Notes under the pieces: model-generated
What the model was told of the DNA's origin: nothing
Database searches by the model: none
Seen by the model: only the letters and a program-made list of their open reading frames with translations
NCBI GenBank assembly: GCA_002095075.2
Contig: LVCE01000003.1
Location: forward strand, 62,001 to 126,000
Length of the DNA: 64,000 nucleotides
Reading direction: 5' to 3'
DNA from: Francisella endosymbiont of Ornithodoros moubata
Lineage (GTDB): Bacteria > Pseudomonadota > Gammaproteobacteria > Francisellales > Francisellaceae
Position numbers and translations under genes: made by a program
In this document: in pieces, positions 61,473 to 64,000 of the stretch
How positions within the stretch are numbered: position 1 is the stretch's first letter
Layout: the number at the start of each line of letters is the position of its first letter

Positions 61473-61845
61473 TTATAGTTCGGTTAAATTAAAATCAGGA
61501 TCTCTAACATAGATTGATCTTCTCTTTCCAATAGCTCCTGTTCTATTTACTATTTCTTCTTCTATAAATTTATATTTAGTTTATTAGGTTCTTTTATAAC
61601 CTCATCTAAATTAGTATCTACAATAAAGCATAAATTAGCACCTATCTTCTTTTACATTTTGCGCTTTAGGCTCAAACTCACTACTTAAATAAATGTAATT
61701 TAATTTTCTGCTCACCAAATTTTTAATACTACGCGGTTTTGTTTAAATTAATTGTTTTTATACCAATTTTTGTATAAAACTCAACAGTTTTAACAATATC
61801 GTTGACTGTCAATACTAAATGATCTAATATATTTGTTTTAATCAT
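61473..61845 (-). pseudogene. VOC superfamily (glyoxalase/bleomycin-resistance-like) protein, broken
   Basis: The start is ATG 61843: MIKTNILDHLVLTVNDIVKT, VEFYTKIGIKTINLNKTA and a stop, the hallmark N-terminal VOC strand-helix (ILDHLVL.V.D...T..FY..). The end, YVRDPDFNLTEL, is the usual metal-binding D.N..EL tail. Between them lie stops and frame changes (IGANLCFIVDTNLDEVI). About 120 residues originally; metal-dependent detoxification or degradation is implied. Three or more lesions. Confidence 0.72.
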
Positions 61846-61909
61846 CTTACAACTTAGATATTAGATTTCTTGCTTGATTATAATAAATATAATTCTAGAC
61901 TATATGGAA

Positions 61910-62554
61910 TTAAATTGAATGATGTTTATTTTGGTTATAATCACGCAGCCACTCTTTATAACCTAGATAAACTAATATCAAGAATATTGCATATTGCAAA
62001 GCGGTGACATTATAACCTTTATAAATGAATAAAGGTACCGAAATAATATCTGCTATGGCCCACAAATACCAACTCTCTATAGCTCTTTTTATCAGCAAAT
62101 AAACCCCAGCAAAAGATATTGCTGTAACAAACGCATCTATAAATGAGTATATAGGTAAATCTATAATAGAAGTTTGTTTTTGTAGTGCGTAAATAAATGG
62201 TGTAATAGCAAAAGTAATTATAAATATATACAAAGAATTTTTTTTCTGATGACTGTCTGCTTTTGTTACATAAACGTGTATCTTACTATCGCCTTCAAAG
62301 TGCTTTACCCAAGCAAAAAAGCCGATAACATTTGCTACTAAATAATAAAAATTCAGTAACATATCACCAAAAAGCTCCCAATCATACAACAAACATACAT
62401 ATATTGCTGATGATATAAAACTGACAATATATACTAAAATATTTCTTTTATATGAAAAATATACTCCAGCTACGCCAGTTGCAGCAGCAACTAACTCAAA
62501 ATATGATTGATAATCATAAAATGATGATACTATCCATTGATATATATTATCCAT
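61910..62554 (-). CDS. pnuC: Nicotinamide riboside transporter PnuC
   Basis: PnuC imports nicotinamide riboside, feeding NAD synthesis. The 214 residues have seven hydrophobic segments and the family strings FELVAAATGVAGVYFSYKRN near residue 20, NFYYLVANVIGFFAWVKHF (72-90), YLLIKRAIESWYLWAIADII with the W..WI..D pattern, and a terminal YLGYKEWLRDY. It overlaps the preceding cysteine hydrolase by 8 bases, which ties it to nicotinamide salvage. Thiamine analogue PnuT is less likely. Intact. Confidence 0.85.
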   Translation of the reverse strand: MDNIYQWIVSSFYDYQSYFELVAAATGVAGVYFSYKRNILVYIVSFISSAIYVCLLYDWELFGDMLLNFYYLVANVIGFFAWVKHFEGDSKIHVYVTKADSHQKKNSLYIFIITFAITPFIYALQKQTSIIDLPIYSFIDAFVTAISFAGVYLLIKRAIESWYLWAIADIISVPLFIYKGYNVTALQYAIFLILVYLGYKEWLRDYNQNKHHSI

Positions 62555-63056
62555 TAGCTACCTCTCTAGTAGATATTATACGATCAGCTCCTATAATCAT
62601 TTTCATAGTTGCAAAAGCAATATGATTGGTAACATCACCATGTGGTGAAGCACTCAAATCTTTGACAACATAAGCAACAATACCATCATCAAACATATCC
62701 ATAGCTGTTTTTAATAAACAAACATCTGAAAACAATCCAGCAAGATAGATTTTTGTCGGTTTAAGTTTTTTTATTAAGGCCTTAAGCTCATCATTGTATA
62801 CCGTATAGTTATGATGATTGGTAAAATGAACATTTTCTGGTAATTCTATACTATCAATAAGCTTTCTATCTTCTTCATTTTGAAAATTAACCCATTTTAA
62901 TTGAGTTTCAAAAAGAGAATTTTTTCTATTTTCGAACATTGCAAAATTAACATTATTGAAATAAGAATAAAACTTATTGAGATTTACAATTATAGCTCTA
63001 GCTTCAGGGTAATCAAAACCTTTTTGCATATCAATGACAACTAATAATTTAGACAT
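62547..63056 (-). CDS. Isochorismatase-fold hydrolase, probable nicotinamidase
   Basis: The 169-residue protein has the isochorismatase/nicotinamidase fold: LVVIDMQKGFDYPEARAIIV, with the Asp of the catalytic triad at residue 8, and IYLAGLFSDVCLLKTAMDMF with the catalytic Cys near residue 115 in the loop before a helix. The family lysine is probably in LIKKLKPTK or nearby. It is somewhat shorter than typical PncA (about 190-210). Genomic coupling to pnuC (8-base overlap) supports a role in nicotinamide salvage to NAD. Substrate still inferred. Confidence 0.65.
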   Translation of the reverse strand: MSKLLVVIDMQKGFDYPEARAIIVNLNKFYSYFNNVNFAMFENRKNSLFETQLKWVNFQNEEDRKLIDSIELPENVHFTNHHNYTVYNDELKALIKKLKPTKIYLAGLFSDVCLLKTAMDMFDDGIVAYVVKDLSASPHGDVTNHIAFATMKMIIGADRIISTREVANG

Positions 63057-63179
63057 ATATTACCGTTATTAGTTAATAATATCTTAGTAGATACTATATA
63101 ATCCTTGCAGCTTAATCAATATAACATCTATTGAATTTTGCTAAAATTATAACCAATAAAGAGTTATTAATTTGGAACC

Positions 63180-63761
63180 ATGAATAATTTAGAAGCAATC
63201 CTTGAACTTAAAACTATTGATGTTGCAAAAAAATTACTAGGGCATTTTTTAGTGAGTAAATATAATAATAAAATATTAGTAGGGAAAATAGTTGAAACCG
63301 AAGCATATTTGTATAATGACCCTGCTTGTCACTCATATAACAATAAAACAAAGAGGAATTCAATGATGTATGCACAAGCAGGGACTAGTTATGTATACTT
63401 TACCTATGGAATGCATTACTGTATCAATGTTGTGACATCAGATTTTGGGATTGGTGAGGCTGTACTTATAAGAGCACTTGAGCCAATAGCTAGAATTGAA
63501 CAAATGCAGATTAATAGATCAAAAATAATTCTAACAGATTTATGTTCAGGCCCAGCAAAATTAACACAGGCATTAAATATTACTTTAAAAGATAATGGTA
63601 TTAACTTACTTGATATAAATAGTCCTATTCATCTTAGATATAATAATGATTTAATCAATGACAATGATATAGTTCAGACACAAAGAATCGGTATATCAAA
63701 AGCAAAAGATATGCCATACAGATTTTATATCAAAGATAGTATTTTTGTATCGAAGAAATAA
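63180..63761 (+). CDS. 3-methyladenine DNA glycosylase (AAG/Mpg type)
   Basis: AAG-type glycosylases excise alkylated purines such as 3-methyladenine. The 193-residue product shows [38 protein letters not shown] (catalytic Glu and YN), [20 protein letters not shown] with the GM.YC motif, [25 protein letters not shown] (the CSGP.KL.QAL pattern), and a terminal [17 protein letters not shown]. Length matches the family (about 200). The start is ATG 63180. Intact. Confidence 0.92.
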   Translation: MNNLEAILELKTIDVAKKLLGHFLVSKYNNKILVGKIVETEAYLYNDPACHSYNNKTKRNSMMYAQAGTSYVYFTYGMHYCINVVTSDFGIGEAVLIRALEPIARIEQMQINRSKIILTDLCSGPAKLTQALNITLKDNGINLLDINSPIHLRYNNDLINDNDIVQTQRIGISKAKDMPYRFYIKDSIFVSKK

Positions 63762-63852
63762 ATCTTTAGACATATAATAATTTAAAACTAGATTAAATTT
63801 ATAATTAAGTGATAAAATTTAAAATAACAAGTTATAAGTGAATTATTGAGAC

Positions 63853-64000
63853 ATGTCTACAGAAAAAGTATTCAGAAAAAATTGGCAGTTTGTCATCATT
63901 TAATACATTATTATGGTTGGGATGACTTACTCGCTACACATATATCAGCAAGGCTTCCAAATGGAAATATAATTATTACACCACACAATGTAACCTTTGA
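63853..64000 (+). pseudogene. Class II aldolase/adducin family protein, N-terminal part, frameshifted
   Basis: Class II aldolases cut or oxidise phosphosugars with zinc. ATG 63853 starts MSTEKVFRKN, then a one-base shift near 63880 restores KLAVCHHLIHYYGWDDLLAT and HISARLPNGNIIITPHNVTF to the window edge, matching the LA..HRL....GW.DL...HISAR.P pattern, including the first histidine of the metal site. In the unshifted frame it stops after WQFVII. The rest is beyond the window. Confidence 0.7.

Overview
The window is an AT-rich gammaproteobacterial chromosome segment that reads as Francisella. The gene families and neighbourhoods fit: a BioJ-type biotin hydrolase beside bioA/bioBFCD, a fused folK-folP, a fused pabB-pabC, sthA-pilD, a class A beta-lactamase next to pth-ychF, prs-rplY, and hslVU. 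Roughly half of the recognisable genes are broken by single-base indels, point stops or deletions, yet most are still easy to identify, so the decay is recent. Together with the near-perfect survival of folate and biotin genes, this points to a host-restricted Francisella. A tick-associated Francisella-like endosymbiont (F. persica type) fits better than free-living F. novicida. This is an inference, because no species marker was searched.

Layout. 1-2.9 kb: the 3' end of folE, then remnants of an ElyC-like protein, an ABM-like protein, a nitrilase, an aldo-keto reductase and an MFS carrier. 2.96-14.65 kb: an unbroken vitamin block. It holds an AMP-ligase/pabBC/pabA operon on the minus strand, then folB-folKP-bioJ-thioesterase on the plus strand, bioA on the minus strand and bioBFCD on the plus strand. 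A BirA-type operator and promoter lie between bioA and bioB. 14.6-19.1 kb: a decayed tail with birA (the bio repressor/ligase), a ROK kinase plus sugar MFS carrier, acetoacetate decarboxylase and 3-hydroxybutyrate dehydrogenase. 19.2-27.9 kb: nagZ, two truncated genes fused at a deletion, the operon hypothetical-fmt-gshB-hemL, a broken rlmKL and an intact fatty acid hydroxylase family gene. 28.0-29.0 kb: tRNA-Val(GAC) with the ruins of a P4-type integrase behind it. 29-40.2 kb: almost entirely pseudogenes (epmB, esterase, iclR, aaeAB-like efflux, FAD monooxygenase, hslR, iron alcohol dehydrogenase, FAD/Fe-S oxidase, oxyR-like). Only a DUF2797 gene and the tiny aaeX-like gene are intact. 40.3-45.7 kb: tyrS with a small downstream membrane-protein gene, lplA, a membrane protein and hslVU. 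45.8-48.4 kb: broken peptide transporter and K+ channel. 48.5-57.3 kb: sthA and pilD, broken dsbG-like and blaA genes, then pth, ychF, a CorC-like protein, rplY and prs. 57.5-64 kb: broken AstE-like, MFS and MscS genes, an intact CPA2 antiporter, a broken VOC protein, the pair nicotinamidase-like/pnuC, an intact 3-methyladenine glycosylase, and the frameshifted start of a class II aldolase.

How it works together. The surviving genes serve translation (tyrS, fmt, pth, rplY, ychF), nucleotide, NAD, heme and glutathione supply, protein quality control (hslVU), and above all p-aminobenzoate, folate and biotin synthesis. The lost genes serve transport, catabolism of varied substrates, stress and redox regulation, tRNA/rRNA/EF-P modification and drug resistance. 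I found no CRISPR array, no intact insertion sequence, no rRNA and no recognisable defence or secretion system. The notable system is the protected vitamin block whose own repressor gene is broken.
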